DNA of 34,603 nt from Planctomycetaceae bacterium (GCA_029259815.1 JAJDEJ010000331.1:1-34603), one strand, 5' to 3'; shown: positions 15,734-25,643, numbered from the stretch's first letter. Program-made: numbers and translations. The notes: generated by a model from the letters alone, not told the origin.

Positions 15734-18136
15734 ATGCCACAAAACGGCAGCTCAATCCGATCGGTTTTCACACAAAGCACACCCTGCGCGCGACTCACAC
15801 TGCGGGCTTTGTGTGTCGCGATGGTGGTCGTTGCGACCACGCTCTCGGGCTGTCACATGCCGTTATGGAACCGCAAGCAAACAGCGTGCGTTCCACAGCA
15901 GATCGATGACGTCGAGATGCGGGAGTACCGCGAATATGCGACCAGCATTGATTTTCCCGACCTCGAAAGTGAACCCGCGCATTCATCGGCAATGTTGGCT
16001 CAGGAGCCCCGGCGGCTGCGGAGTCTCAAGAAAGATGAGTTGTGGGACCTGACACTCCAGGAAGCGATCAAGACGTCCCTGTCGAACTGTCGCATCCTCA
16101 GGTCCAGCGGCCAGTTCCTTTCGCCCGGCAACCCGATCCTCGCCAACCCACAATTCGCGCCGTCATCGTACGACATCGCCATTCAAGAGACGGGCATCCT
16201 CTTCGGGTCGCGGGGCGTTGAAGCGGCACTCGCCGAGTTCGACACTCAATTCACCACCACCATGACCTGGGGCAAGGACGAGCGGATTCAGAACAACCTG
16301 TTTAACGTCGGAGTGCAGCCGGGACAAACGCTCACCGAAGACACGGCCGCTTTCAACTCCTCGCTGCAGAAGCAACTCGCGACCGGCGGCCTCATCGGCT
16401 TGAACCACACTTGGAATTATGAATGGGATAACGTCACCAACCAGTTGTTCCCGTCGGTCTACACGGGCAATGTTCAGGCTCAATTCCGCCAACCGCTGCT
16501 CGCCGGAGCGGGCGTGGAGTACACCCGCATCGCCGGTCCGATCTCGCAGAACATCGAAGGCATCAGCGGCGTCCAGCAGGGTGTCGTGATTGCACGCATC
16601 AACAACGACATCGCCGTCACGGACTTCGAACTCGGGGTGACCAATGTCGTCGCGGACATCGAACGACTCTACTGGCAGCTGTATCTTGCCTATCAGCAAT
16701 TCGATGCAGAGTCGTCCCTGCAGCGCGAGGCCCTCGACAACTGGCGGTCCGTCCAGGCCCGCGCGAAAGCACAAGCGGCGGGAGGCAGTGCCGTTGAGGT
16801 GAGCGAGGCGACGGAGCTCTTCCTCCAAATCGATGGCCGCGTCATGTCGGCTCGCAACAACCTGTACGACATCGAGGCTCAATTGCGCCGTATGATGGGA
16901 TTGCCCCCCAACGACGGCCGCATCATTCGTCCCATCGACGAACCAGTGATGGCCAAACTCCTCCCCGATTGGTACTTGACGCTCAACGACGCTCTCAAAC
17001 GACGGGTCGAACTGCGAAAGCAGAAGTGGAACATCAAAAAGTTCGAGCTGCAGATGATCGCGGCCAAGAATCTGATCCGCCCCCGGCTCGACTTCACCTC
17101 GTCGTATAACATTAACGGATTCGGGGATGACCTGTTCGGAGGGGCAGCCGACGGAATAACGCCCCGAGGACTGGGGAGTGCCTATCGGACATTGAAGGAG
17201 GGGAATGAAACGGGATGGAGCCTCGGCTTCGAGTTCTCGCTACCGATCGGACTGCGTGCCGCCCGTGCACAATTGCGAAATCAACACATTCAACTCAGCA
17301 AGGCCCGCGATGCTCTTGTCGCGCAGGAGATCGAGATCAGTCACGAATTGAATAAGTCGTTCCTCGACCTCGATGTCGCGTATGAGTCGATGCAGAACAC
17401 GTTGAATCGCAAGCTCAACAACGAAGATTTACTTGAAGCCCTGGAAGCTCAACGACAGGCGACGCCCGATCGGGTGTCGCAGGACCAGATCCTCCGCACG
17501 CGCGATCGTGCCGTGCAGAGCCAAATTGCTTTCCTGCAGGCTCTCGTGCAGTACAACATCGCCATCATGGAGACGCATTACCGCTCGGGGACACTCCTCG
17601 AACTGAACAACGTCTTCATGGCTGAAGGACCGTGGAACCATGCAGCGCGCTACGATGCGGTTGAGAAGGCAGCGGCTCGTGCCCGGACCATCCCGACAGC
17701 AACGATGCTACATACGGAACCTGAGATCTTCGCTCACCCGGTCGGCGAGGCGGACATTGAGATTCCTCTGCCGGAAGTGGGACCCGCGATGCAGGGCTGG
17801 CCGAATGAACCAGCTGCACCACTGGAAACTCTCAATCCGGGACCGATCATTCCTCCGCTACTCAATCCGCCCCGCGTCGCCCCCAACCCATCACTGACTC
17901 CTGTTCCTGTGCCACCAGCGACGGAACCGACGCCCGAGCCCTATCTCGGTCCGGCTGTCGACAACATTCCGGACGCAGGCGACTTCACACTCCCCACAAT
18001 CTCAAAGCAGCCGCTGCAAACCGTTCCCGGGACCGCAAAACGGGAATCTGTCATCAACACACTCCCCCATCCAGGAACGGCAACAGTGATCGATGACGAC
18101 GGGTTCAAAGCTCCGATTCACCGGACAGCACAGTAA
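15734..18136 (+). CDS. TolC-type outer-membrane channel lipoprotein
   Basis: This is an 800-residue protein. A lipoprotein signal (LRALCVAMVVVATTLSGC) places the lipidated cysteine at about residue 40. The body has two outer-membrane-efflux-protein repeats of long helices: LTLQEAIKTSLSNCRILR near the start, ADIERLYWQLYLAYQQFDAESSLQREAL in the first half, and LRNQHIQLSKARDALVAQEIEISHELNKSFLDLDVAYESMQ in the second. The channel part ends near residue 640 and is followed by about 150 residues rich in proline, alanine and glutamate, longer than in usual TolC proteins. That tail may span or bind the wall region. It is the likely exit duct for the HlyD/M50 proteins upstream. The ATG at 15734 has no strong ribosome binding site. 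Confidence 0.88.
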   Translation: MPQNGSSIRSVFTQSTPCARLTLRALCVAMVVVATTLSGCHMPLWNRKQTACVPQQIDDVEMREYREYATSIDFPDLESEPAHSSAMLAQEPRRLRSLKKDELWDLTLQEAIKTSLSNCRILRSSGQFLSPGNPILANPQFAPSSYDIAIQETGILFGSRGVEAALAEFDTQFTTTMTWGKDERIQNNLFNVGVQPGQTLTEDTAAFNSSLQKQLATGGLIGLNHTWNYEWDNVTNQLFPSVYTGNVQAQFRQPLLAGAGVEYTRIAGPISQNIEGISGVQQGVVIARINNDIAVTDFELGVTNVVADIERLYWQLYLAYQQFDAESSLQREALDNWRSVQARAKAQAAGGSAVEVSEATELFLQIDGRVMSARNNLYDIEAQLRRMMGLPPNDGRIIRPIDEPVMAKLLPDWYLTLNDALKRRVELRKQKWNIKKFELQMIAAKNLIRPRLDFTSSYNINGFGDDLFGGAADGITPRGLGSAYRTLKEGNETGWSLGFEFSLPIGLRAARAQLRNQHIQLSKARDALVAQEIEISHELNKSFLDLDVAYESMQNTLNRKLNNEDLLEALEAQRQATPDRVSQDQILRTRDRAVQSQIAFLQALVQYNIAIMETHYRSGTLLELNNVFMAEGPWNHAARYDAVEKAAARARTIPTATMLHTEPEIFAHPVGEADIEIPLPEVGPAMQGWPNEPAAPLETLNPGPIIPPLLNPPRVAPNPSLTPVPVPPATEPTPEPYLGPAVDNIPDAGDFTLPTISKQPLQTVPGTAKRESVINTLPHPGTATVIDDDGFKAPIHRTAQ

Positions 18137-18212
18137 CAGCGTGTAATATCAGTCCTTGCCTGGAGATCGGTCAGCAATCGACTCCAGGTGAGTCTTCAGC
18201 GTGTTGGCATCG

Positions 18213-18250
18213 AAAAACGGGGACGAACCGTCGCTCGGTCGTCCCCGTTT
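18213..18250. terminator. Bidirectional terminator between tolC-like gene and rpsA
   Basis: The stem AAACGGGGACGAACCG pairs with CGGTCGTCCCCGTTT around loop TCGCT, with one bulged A. A-rich and T-rich ends flank it, so it can serve both convergent genes. Confidence 0.85.
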
Positions 18251-18301
18251 GTGATCATGTCGATTGGCTGTGTTCAAGAAGCACACAGACTCATTCGCAG
18301 C

Positions 18302-20143
18302 TTACGCTTCGTCATCCTCTGATGCTTCATCGTCAGACGCCTCTGCATCGGATGATTCCGCTTCGGACGACTCATCGTCGGCTACCGCTTCTCCGCCGAG
18401 TGTGAACAATGGGCCGCTGGTGTCGCCCATGCCACCCTTGAGTTCCGTGGCAGCACCAACCCCGCCGCCACCCGTGGACTCAACCGGTTCGATGGGGGCA
18501 TCCAGCTTGCGGCTAAGGCCAATCTTGCGATCATCGATATCGACTCGCAGGATCTTCACCTCGATCTCGTCGCCGACGGTCACTTCATCTTCAGGATTCT
18601 CAACCTTGTGCTCTGCGAGCTCCGAAACGTGCAGCAGGCCTTCGAGTTCGTCCTCCAGCTCGACGAACACGCCAAAGTTGGTAATCTTGGTAACCTTGCC
18701 GGTGATAATCGTACCAGGGGCGAACTTGTCAGGAATGCGGCCTTCCCACGGATCCTCGTCGAGTTGTTTGAGGCCGAGAGCGATCCGCTTGCGGTCCTCG
18801 TCGACTGAGATGACAATGCACTCGATCTCGTCACCCTTCTTGAGCATCTCGCTTGCGTGAGCAATTTTGCGGGTCCAGGACATGTCACTGACGTGCAGCA
18901 GTCCGTCGACGCCCTCCTCCAACTCGATGAAGGCACCGTAGTTGGTAAGGTTGCGGACGGTCCCTTTGACCTTTGTGCCCACCGGGTATTTGTCGGTTAC
19001 GTCGTCCCAGGGGTTGGGCTGAATCTGCTTCATGCCCAGCGAGATCTCCTGCTTGTCGGTGTTGATGCCAAGCACCACGACTTCGACTTCTTCGCCGATG
19101 TTGACCAGATCACTCGGGTGATTGACCCGCTTGGTCCAGGACATCTCGCTGATGTGCACGAGGCCCTCGATGCCGTCTTCGAGCTTCACGAAGGCACCGT
19201 AGGACATCACATTGACGACCTCGCCCTTCACGCGGCTCTCGACCGGGTACTTGGTCTCGACGTCGTCCCACGGAGAGGCGAACTTTTGCTTAAGTCCGAG
19301 GGCGATCTTTTCCTTCTCGCGATCGATGTTAAGAATGACCACTTCGATTTGATCGTCGATCTTGACCATTTCGGTCGGGTGCGAGATGCGGCCCCAACTC
19401 ATGTCGGTGATGTGGAGCAGGCCATCAATGCCGCCCAGGTCCACGAACGCGCCAAAGTCTGCGATATTCTTGACGACACCCGTGCGGCGCTGGCCCTCCT
19501 CGATCTCTTCCATCAGCTTGCGCTTCATCTCAGTGCGCTGATCTTCGATGAGCTTGCGACGCGAGACGACGATATTCCGTCGGGCATCATCGATCTTGAG
19601 GATCATGCACTCAATGTCTTTGCCGATGTACTCGCCGATGTCTGGAGGACGACGGATGTCGACCTGCGAGGCGGGCAGAAACACGTTCACGCCGATATCG
19701 ATGAGCAGGCCGCCCTTGATCTTGCGGACCACTGTTCCGGTGACGACGTCTCCTTCAGAATGCTTGGAGGTGACTTCTTCCCACTCGCGGACCCGATCGG
19801 CCTTTCGCTTGGAGAGCAGGATGAGCCCGTAGGCGTCTTCGATCTCCTCCAGCAGAATCTGGATGGTGTCGCCCGGCTTGGGGAGTTCCTCGCCGTCTTC
19901 CCATTCGTCGAGCGTGACGATGCCTTCACTCTTGTAGCCAATGTCGACCAGCACCTCATCGCCGTTAATACTGAGGACTTGTCCGTCAATGATTTCGTTA
20001 ATGTCGAAGGACCGCGACGTTGCATCGTAGACGAGGTCCATCTCGGCTTCTGACGGTGCGACTTCTTTCAGCGACTCGCCGAAGGTCGCGTCCAGTTCCT
20101 GCTCGTCAACGCTGAATTCCCGAATAAGGTTACGATCGACCAT
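18302..20143 (-). CDS. rpsA: 30S ribosomal protein S1
   Basis: This is a 613-residue protein with six S1 (OB-fold) RNA-binding repeats. The first two are diverged and bind the ribosome: INEIIDGQVLSINGDEVLVDIGYKSEG and EGDVVTGTVVRKIKGGLLIDIGV. The last four are typical (GVVKNIADFGAFVDLGG, GEVVNVMSYGAFVKLEDG, GTVRNLTNYGAFIELEEG, GKVTKITNFGVFVELED), each followed by GLLHVSDMSW-like ends. S1 helps the 30S subunit bind and unfold mRNA. The C-terminus carries a Gly-rich linker and a very acidic tail (many Glu, Asp, Ser) of about 30 residues. No clear ribosome binding site precedes 20143, which is common for rpsA. It is convergent with the TolC-type gene across a terminator. Confidence 0.96.
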   Translation of the reverse strand: MVDRNLIREFSVDEQELDATFGESLKEVAPSEAEMDLVYDATSRSFDINEIIDGQVLSINGDEVLVDIGYKSEGIVTLDEWEDGEELPKPGDTIQILLEEIEDAYGLILLSKRKADRVREWEEVTSKHSEGDVVTGTVVRKIKGGLLIDIGVNVFLPASQVDIRRPPDIGEYIGKDIECMILKIDDARRNIVVSRRKLIEDQRTEMKRKLMEEIEEGQRRTGVVKNIADFGAFVDLGGIDGLLHITDMSWGRISHPTEMVKIDDQIEVVILNIDREKEKIALGLKQKFASPWDDVETKYPVESRVKGEVVNVMSYGAFVKLEDGIEGLVHISEMSWTKRVNHPSDLVNIGEEVEVVVLGINTDKQEISLGMKQIQPNPWDDVTDKYPVGTKVKGTVRNLTNYGAFIELEEGVDGLLHVSDMSWTRKIAHASEMLKKGDEIECIVISVDEDRKRIALGLKQLDEDPWEGRIPDKFAPGTIITGKVTKITNFGVFVELEDELEGLLHVSELAEHKVENPEDEVTVGDEIEVKILRVDIDDRKIGLSRKLDAPIEPVESTGGGGVGAATELKGGMGDTSGPLFTLGGEAVADDESSEAESSDAEASDDEASEDDEA

Positions 20144-20762
20144 GTTGAAGTTGTGAGACTCAAATACGAATGCTGGCGACTTCGGTCACGTCCAACACTC
20201 TCGAAACTGATGCAACCCACCTGGTGATGACGCCGCCGTCATCCATTGTCTGCCGAGGAGAATCCCGCATTTTGACCGTCAAGCCCGGACTATAGCAGAA
20301 TCCCAACATCAAGAGCCAGCGTGATTACGGGCGAAAATCAGGCAGTCATTCTGACGCCAATCATCTTCGCCGGGGTCTCGGTCACACGGTGCTGAAGGAA
20401 AGTGAAAAGGAACACAGATTTGGACGGATAAAGCGGATCGTCACGGATCTCTTAAGCGATTGCTGGTGCGTGGTGAGTCCATGTGAGTCCTGAGGGGGAC
20501 TTCTGTGATATTGAAGTCCCCCGAAAGGTCACTGTTTCGGTAGGTGTTCGATTGCGAGAGACCTCAGTCTGCGACAATGGACTGATTCGCTGTCCGATCT
20601 GCCATCAGCAGATCAGCGTCAATCCGCTTCATCCGCCCAAACCCGCGTTCCCTTCCTTGCTTTGGCCCGTCCCGACAACCCACATCCGACGATCCCGGCT
20701 CGCGATTGCAAAATCGAGGCGATAGACTCTGGAAAATCAACTCGCTTCAAGGAGGTCATTGC
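20144..20762. other. Divergent intergenic region with a strong hairpin
   Basis: No gene is seen. It should contain the promoters of rpsA and of the uracil-DNA glycosylase. A perfect 10-bp stem (GGGGGACTTC at 20494-20503 with GAAGTCCCCC at 20513-20522, loop 9 nt) stands out. It has no T-run, so it may be a leader structure rather than a terminator. Confidence 0.5.
20749..20755 (+). promoter_or_regulatory. Ribosome binding site deciding a GTG start
   Basis: AAGGAGG lies 7 nt before GTG at 20763, which sets the glycosylase start there rather than at the ATG at 20706. Confidence 0.8.
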
Positions 20763-21596
20763 GTGCTCACCGATCCGAATCGCGCTCTGCGACAGAGACT
20801 CGCTGATTGGCAGCTCGCGGGGGTGACGCACGTCCCTCATGTCGAGATCACAGAGCCGGTCCCTGCCCCTCCTGTGCCTGCATCGTCACCAATACCGCCC
20901 GCAACGGAGCGCCCTTCTCCTCCCCCAGAAGTGCCTTCTGTTGTTGAACCGTCGCCTCCAGCATCCTCACCCGTCGCCCCACGTCCGGAGTTGCCTGTGT
21001 CCCCGTCCACACTCTCACTGGCCGAAAGAGAGACGCAGCTCTCAAATCTGTCGCAGACCGTCTCGAAGTGCGTCCGCTGTCAGGAACTCGCCGCGACTCG
21101 TACACAAACGGTCTTCGGCGTGGGCAACCCGGAGGCACAGGTCATGTTCGTCGGAGAAGCCCCGGGAGCTGACGAAGACAAACAGGGCGAGCCTTTCGTC
21201 GGCCGGGCCGGCCAGTTGATGAACAAGATCATTGAAGCCTGCGGCTGGCAGCGAGCAGACCTCTACATCTGCAACATTCTGCGTTGCCGCCCGCCCGGCA
21301 ACCGCAATCCGTCACCCGACGAAGCGGCCAACTGCCGCGAGTATCTCGACGATCAAATCCGGATTGTCGATCCAGACTACATCGTCTGCTGGGGATCGGT
21401 CGCTGCCCATAACCTCCTCGACGAGACGACCCCCATCGGCAAGCTGCGGCAGAAGTGGTCCAAGTACGGTCGCGCGAAAGTGCTCTGCACCTATCACCCG
21501 TCGTACCTCCTCCGTAACCCCGCCGCGAAGAAGCCCGTCTGGGAAGACATGAAGTTCCTGCTCAGTGAGATGGGCCTCGAACCACCGACTGCGTGA
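20763..21596 (+). CDS. Family 4 uracil-DNA glycosylase (Fe-S)
   Basis: This 277-residue enzyme removes uracil from DNA as the first step of base excision repair. The first 85 or so residues are a proline/serine-rich, low-complexity extension. The catalytic domain follows, with [22 protein letters not shown] at about 129-150 (uracil and active-site loop) and THHPSYLL-like [10 protein letters not shown] at about 243-252. Four cysteines fit the 4Fe-4S ligands of the family: 103 and 106 (CVRC), 175 ([11 protein letters not shown]) and 191 (NCREYL). The 16-residue spacing of the last pair equals that of the Thermus enzyme as I recall it. It is translated from GTG behind a strong ribosome binding site. 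The gene stands alone, with a terminator after it. Confidence 0.92.
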   Translation: MLTDPNRALRQRLADWQLAGVTHVPHVEITEPVPAPPVPASSPIPPATERPSPPPEVPSVVEPSPPASSPVAPRPELPVSPSTLSLAERETQLSNLSQTVSKCVRCQELAATRTQTVFGVGNPEAQVMFVGEAPGADEDKQGEPFVGRAGQLMNKIIEACGWQRADLYICNILRCRPPGNRNPSPDEAANCREYLDDQIRIVDPDYIVCWGSVAAHNLLDETTPIGKLRQKWSKYGRAKVLCTYHPSYLLRNPAAKKPVWEDMKFLLSEMGLEPPTA

Positions 21597-21615
21597 CCAA
21601 AAGGTCCAATGAGAC

Positions 21616-21647
21616 AACGGTCGGTCCCCGCATGAGGACCGACCGTT
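21616..21647. terminator. Terminator after the uracil-DNA glycosylase gene
   Basis: A perfect 12-bp stem, AACGGTCGGTCC with GGACCGACCGTT, has an 8-nt loop. It lies between convergent genes and has only short A/T flanks, so it may act in both directions. Confidence 0.8.
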
Positions 21648-21678
21648 AAAGACTCAATCATTCGAAAAACTCTCAGGC

Positions 21679-22095
21679 TCAGTACCCACCGAAGTACGGT
21701 GAGTTCGATTTGGCTGGCGCGTAATGCGTGCTGGTCGGAACTGCCGGGTACTGAGTCGGCGCTTGGTACTGGTTGTACGGCCGCTGATAGTTCACACTCG
21801 TCGGACGGTATGTAGCGACGTAAGGACGATAGCCGACCGGCTGTTGATTCCCGTAACCAGTGCCGCAACGACCGTGCGCACATGACGAACACGACGAACC
21901 GGATGTCCCGTAAGTCGGAGCTCCTCCGTTGTAGGCCGAGTAGTTCGTGCGAGAGGGAGTCGTGCGTGCCGAAGTGAATGGCGAATTGAACAGACCGAAG
22001 AAGGCTGTCTGCCTCAACTCTTCCGCTTGAACGTCAGAGGCGGACACGGCAGCAACGAGGGTCAGACCAAGAATGGTGGAAGTGACTTTCATCAT
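21679..22095 (-). CDS. Small secreted Tyr/Pro/Ser-rich protein
   Basis: This is a 138-residue protein not assigned to any family. A signal peptide (MMKVTSTILGLTLVAAVSAS) is probably cleaved near VQA-EE. The mature part is rich in Tyr, Pro, Ser, Thr and Asn, with repeated short patterns (YRPYVATYRPTS, YQRPYNQYQAPTQYP) and a cysteine cluster CSSCAHGRC. It ends PYFGGY. Such composition suggests a cell-surface or envelope structural protein, possibly cross-linked through tyrosines or cysteines; this is inference. The start at 22095 has GGAG 8 nt upstream. It is a single gene, convergent with the glycosylase. Confidence 0.75.
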   Translation of the reverse strand: MMKVTSTILGLTLVAAVSASDVQAEELRQTAFFGLFNSPFTSARTTPSRTNYSAYNGGAPTYGTSGSSCSSCAHGRCGTGYGNQQPVGYRPYVATYRPTSVNYQRPYNQYQAPTQYPAVPTSTHYAPAKSNSPYFGGY

Positions 22096-22448
22096 GGGGG
22101 TTTCTCCATGTGGGAGGTGCATGGGCCCATCTTTCCCCCAACACGGCAGAGCAGACGCCGCAACAAGGGAGGAACAAGCCCCATTGGTGTTGCGCGTCTT
22201 ACGCAGAGATTTGATCTGCGGTCTGGCAGATCACGAGGGAAGAGACTGGCATTCCCCGTGCCAAAGTCATGAAGTTGATTGCAACTCGCGTGCTCACGAT
22301 GAGTTGCTGACTTTGCGGGCGCGCGGTGGGTCACACTCAGGTGTGGTCAACTCGGCGAGAAGTGTGATCGAAGTGAACGCATGATCGCGCGGCGTCATTG
22401 CGAATTGCAAATCAAGAACTTCAAATTGCAAATTGTGCAGACGAAACT
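22096..22448. other. Intergenic region without a recognised gene
   Basis: No coding frame here looks real. It contains a short repeated A/T-rich motif (AAATTGCAAAT types, 22397-22436) just before the end of the cytochrome gene, and presumably the promoter of the secreted protein. Confidence 0.4.
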
Positions 22449-25400
22449 CTACTGTCCATGTCGAGGTGCCCCCGGCAGGTATTTCCCCGTCGGGTCACTC
22501 GGCGGCTTGTCGAGGGCGAGATACGCGAACAGGTCAGCGATCTCTTGCGGTATGAGTTGCTTCTCCAGTTGCTCGGGCATCATCGAGACTTCGCTGACCT
22601 TGTACTCCTCGATCTGATCGCGGGGGATCGTTTCGATCTTGCCCCCTTGAATTTTGAGCACGACCCGCTGGTCACTCTCCTCGACCGCTAGCCCCGTCAG
22701 CACACGGCCTTCGTCGGTCACGAGAATCCGCGCCTGATACCCAGGCCCAATCACGGCTGACGGATCGAACACATTTGTGAGCAACTGTTGCCAATTGTTG
22801 CGACCGTTCCGCGTGATGTCCGGCCCCACCTCGGCTCCCTCGCCGTAAATCTTGTGACATTGCGCACACACCTTCTTGAATGCCAACGCCCCCCGTTCCG
22901 GATCACCCGGCGTGCCATGCAGAAAGTCCCGCTGCCGATTCACAATCTTCTGCCGATCCGCCCCCCGCCCCGTCCGCACCTGCCCATACACCTTCGCCAC
23001 AAGAGCTTTGACAACCTCATCCTTAAATGACGCCACCCTCGCAATCTGGTTGAGGTTGAGTGCATCCTTGTCGACCTGCTTGGCTTCAATGGCTTTGAGC
23101 AACGCGGCACTCCATGAAGCACGTTGAGTAAGCACTTCAAGTGCTTTAGGTTTCATTTCTTGATCGAGCTTCTCGAAGACCCTCATCAGTATCTCTGCCA
23201 CCTTTGCTCCCTCATGGGAGGCGATTGCATTGATCACATCACCCCGGAAATTCAGTGGCAAGTCTGGATTCTCCAGCACTTGCTCTGCAAACAAAAACGC
23301 CGATGAGTCATTCAAATGAATCAGAATTCGAATTGCGGTCATCCGCCTGTCTTGCGGCGCATCGCTGTCCGACATCTCATCTCGGACTCGTGCACGCATT
23401 GCGTCATCACCCCAAATCGCGCCAATTGACGCTGCCGCAAACGCCAACTGCTCATCCTCACTTTCTGCCACGTCCGGGATTAGCTTATTCAATCGAGACC
23501 TAAGGTTAAACATTGCCTCTTCGTTCACCTGTCCGTCTAGGATTCGCGTAATGATTTGATTCAAACACTCAGCTGAAATTGATGGGTCCAGATTTGAGTC
23601 TCCAACAACAGCTTCAAAGTAGCCGCCGATCCAATCTTCGCGATGCAATCGTGCCGTGGCATCAGCAATGGGTGTAATAGCCCGAGGGAGAATTCCTTCT
23701 AAGCCTGAAAGTCCACCCCTGTCTCGAACGCGTTCGACACTCTGGTTGAAGTCCATTGGCGAAAATCCAATGAACTGCGAAAGGTTTCGCCATGCTACTT
23801 GCTGAATCGCTGGATCTCCTTCACCTGCTCGTGCGACCACCAATAAAGCAAGGAACATGGGGTCTAAGTCAAACTCACGTTTGGGATCACCACGTCTCCC
23901 AATTCGCTCTATCATTTTCGGATACGAGCTCGCCATTTGGAGGAGCACGGGAGCGGGATGTCTTTTTGAGGGGAAGCCGATTGCAAGAACCAAAGCTTCG
24001 GATTCAGACTGGTTCGGAACAAGTTCACAACAGAATTTGACGCACCAACGACGGATCTCATTCGACTCATCTTGAAGCAATCCGAGACACAGAATCCGGT
24101 CGAGTTTCTCTGCGGACGCCAAAGTCCATAGTGCCTGCAAACGACGTAGTTGAGATTCAGTTGTGTCTGAGAGCACTTTTTCAAGTCGGGTAACAGTTGA
24201 ACGAGCTTTTCTACTCACTGTTGAAGATAGACGTTCAGCTAGAACCCGACGGGCTGTCGACCTTATGAACACATTCGGATCACCCAGCAAGGCAATCAAC
24301 TCGTCATCCGACTTCGTCGCCAAATCAAATGGCTGCGTGTGTGGCGTGTCCTTGTACCTCACACGGTACAGTCTCCCCTTCACGCGTTCGACCCCATCGG
24401 GATCTGCGTTGGCGTCCTGATAGCAGTGGTAGCGGTCGTACCAGTCGAGGATGTAGAGGCAGCCGTCCGGGCCGACTTTTTGCACGACTGGCATGAACCA
24501 CGCGTCGTTTGCTGTGAGGAAATCTGCCAGTTTGGGATCGTCCTTGTCACCCGTCTTGCGAATGAGGTCGTACTCGTCGTTGTCCCACGCGCCCGGCTTC
24601 GGAGGGAAGCCGGGGTGCGGTTTGGCTTTGTAAGTTGAGCCGTGTCGTTCGGCGATGTCGGCGTTGATGCAGCCGCCGTGGATGTTGCCCATGTAGAGCA
24701 CACCCCGGTACTCCTCGGGGTACGCGTCACTGTCAAACCATGTGATGCCGCAGTAGGCCGCCTTCTGATGTTTGTGCTCGACGATCGACCCCATCGGCCA
24801 TGTGTGTGGTGGATACGGTCCCCCCTGACGGGTGTAGTAGCCGGTCTCGACGATGTGCCACAGGTGATCGATCACACACGCCGAGATGAAGAACTCGCCG
24901 TCCTCGTTGATGGCGATGCCCCACGGGTTGCTTGTGCCCTCTGCGAAGATCTCAAACTTGCGAGTCCGTGGATGGATACGAAACATGGCACACGTGAACT
25001 TCCATCCGGGGTGCTCAACGTCGAAGTTGGGGTTCGTCTCCGCGTACTTCACATCGCAGTAGTTGAAGACGCCATTGAGGCCGTACAACCATCCGTCCGG
25101 TCCCCAAGTCAGCGAGTTGGGCAGTTCGTGCGTATCGGTGCGACCGAAGCCAGTGACGACCGTCTCGATCTTGTCTGCCTTGAGGTCGCCGTCCGTATCC
25201 TGCATGAACAGCAGGTCCGGCGAGTTGGCGACCCACACCCCGCCGTATCCGACCGCAATGCCCGATGGAATGTTCAAGCCATCTGCGAAGATGGTCGTCT
25301 TGTCGACCTTACCGTCACCGTCCGTGTCCTCCAGCACTTTCACCCGATCACGACCCGGACCGGGAGACTTGCGGGGATACTCCAGACTCTCCGTGATCCA

Positions 25401-25643
25401 GAACCGCCCTTTCTCGTCGATGCACATGGCGACCGGATTCACAACATCCGGCTCCGCCGCCACGACCTCGACCGAGAACCCCTCCGGGACAGTCATCTTC
25501 GCCACCGCCTCCTCCGGCGACAACGGCGGTCCCGGCGGACGGTCATGCCGACGGGGTGTCTCTAGCCGTTGAGCACTTGCAATGGCACTGAACGAGAGAA
25601 CGAGTGCAATTGTGAAGAACAAGTGGCTTTTCCAAAGAAGCAT
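22449..25643 (-). CDS. PVC-type membrane-bound dehydrogenase with CxxCH heme domain
   Basis: This 1064-residue exported protein has signal peptide LLWKSHLFFTIALVLSFSAIASA. Residues about 40-440 form a beta-propeller of the PVC membrane-bound dehydrogenase type (VEVVAAEPDVVNPVAMCIDEKGRFWITES, DTDGDGKVDKTTIFADGLNIPSGIAV, WGPDGWLYGLNGVF). A HEAT-like helical middle follows (about 440-890). The C-terminus is a cytochrome c-like domain with CAQCH at about 924-928 and GAEVGPDIT. The architecture is typical of planctomycetes and Verrucomicrobia, where it is thought to oxidise sugars or alcohols in the periplasm and pass electrons to heme. The substrate is unknown. It stands about 20 bp downstream of the small zinc-ribbon membrane protein on the same strand. 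Confidence 0.93.
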   Translation of the reverse strand: MLLWKSHLFFTIALVLSFSAIASAQRLETPRRHDRPPGPPLSPEEAVAKMTVPEGFSVEVVAAEPDVVNPVAMCIDEKGRFWITESLEYPRKSPGPGRDRVKVLEDTDGDGKVDKTTIFADGLNIPSGIAVGYGGVWVANSPDLLFMQDTDGDLKADKIETVVTGFGRTDTHELPNSLTWGPDGWLYGLNGVFNYCDVKYAETNPNFDVEHPGWKFTCAMFRIHPRTRKFEIFAEGTSNPWGIAINEDGEFFISACVIDHLWHIVETGYYTRQGGPYPPHTWPMGSIVEHKHQKAAYCGITWFDSDAYPEEYRGVLYMGNIHGGCINADIAERHGSTYKAKPHPGFPPKPGAWDNDEYDLIRKTGDKDDPKLADFLTANDAWFMPVVQKVGPDGCLYILDWYDRYHCYQDANADPDGVERVKGRLYRVRYKDTPHTQPFDLATKSDDELIALLGDPNVFIRSTARRVLAERLSSTVSRKARSTVTRLEKVLSDTTESQLRRLQALWTLASAEKLDRILCLGLLQDESNEIRRWCVKFCCELVPNQSESEALVLAIGFPSKRHPAPVLLQMASSYPKMIERIGRRGDPKREFDLDPMFLALLVVARAGEGDPAIQQVAWRNLSQFIGFSPMDFNQSVERVRDRGGLSGLEGILPRAITPIADATARLHREDWIGGYFEAVVGDSNLDPSISAECLNQIITRILDGQVNEEAMFNLRSRLNKLIPDVAESEDEQLAFAAASIGAIWGDDAMRARVRDEMSDSDAPQDRRMTAIRILIHLNDSSAFLFAEQVLENPDLPLNFRGDVINAIASHEGAKVAEILMRVFEKLDQEMKPKALEVLTQRASWSAALLKAIEAKQVDKDALNLNQIARVASFKDEVVKALVAKVYGQVRTGRGADRQKIVNRQRDFLHGTPGDPERGALAFKKVCAQCHKIYGEGAEVGPDITRNGRNNWQQLLTNVFDPSAVIGPGYQARILVTDEGRVLTGLAVEESDQRVVLKIQGGKIETIPRDQIEEYKVSEVSMMPEQLEKQLIPQEIADLFAYLALDKPPSDPTGKYLPGAPRHGQ

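Noticed and set aside
18857-20053. 398-codon plus frame over rpsA
   Set aside because: Antisense copy of the S1 repeats; Asp/Val/Leu-rich pattern is an artefact.
24642-25565. 307-codon plus frame over the PVC cytochrome gene
   Set aside because: Shadow without recognisable domains.
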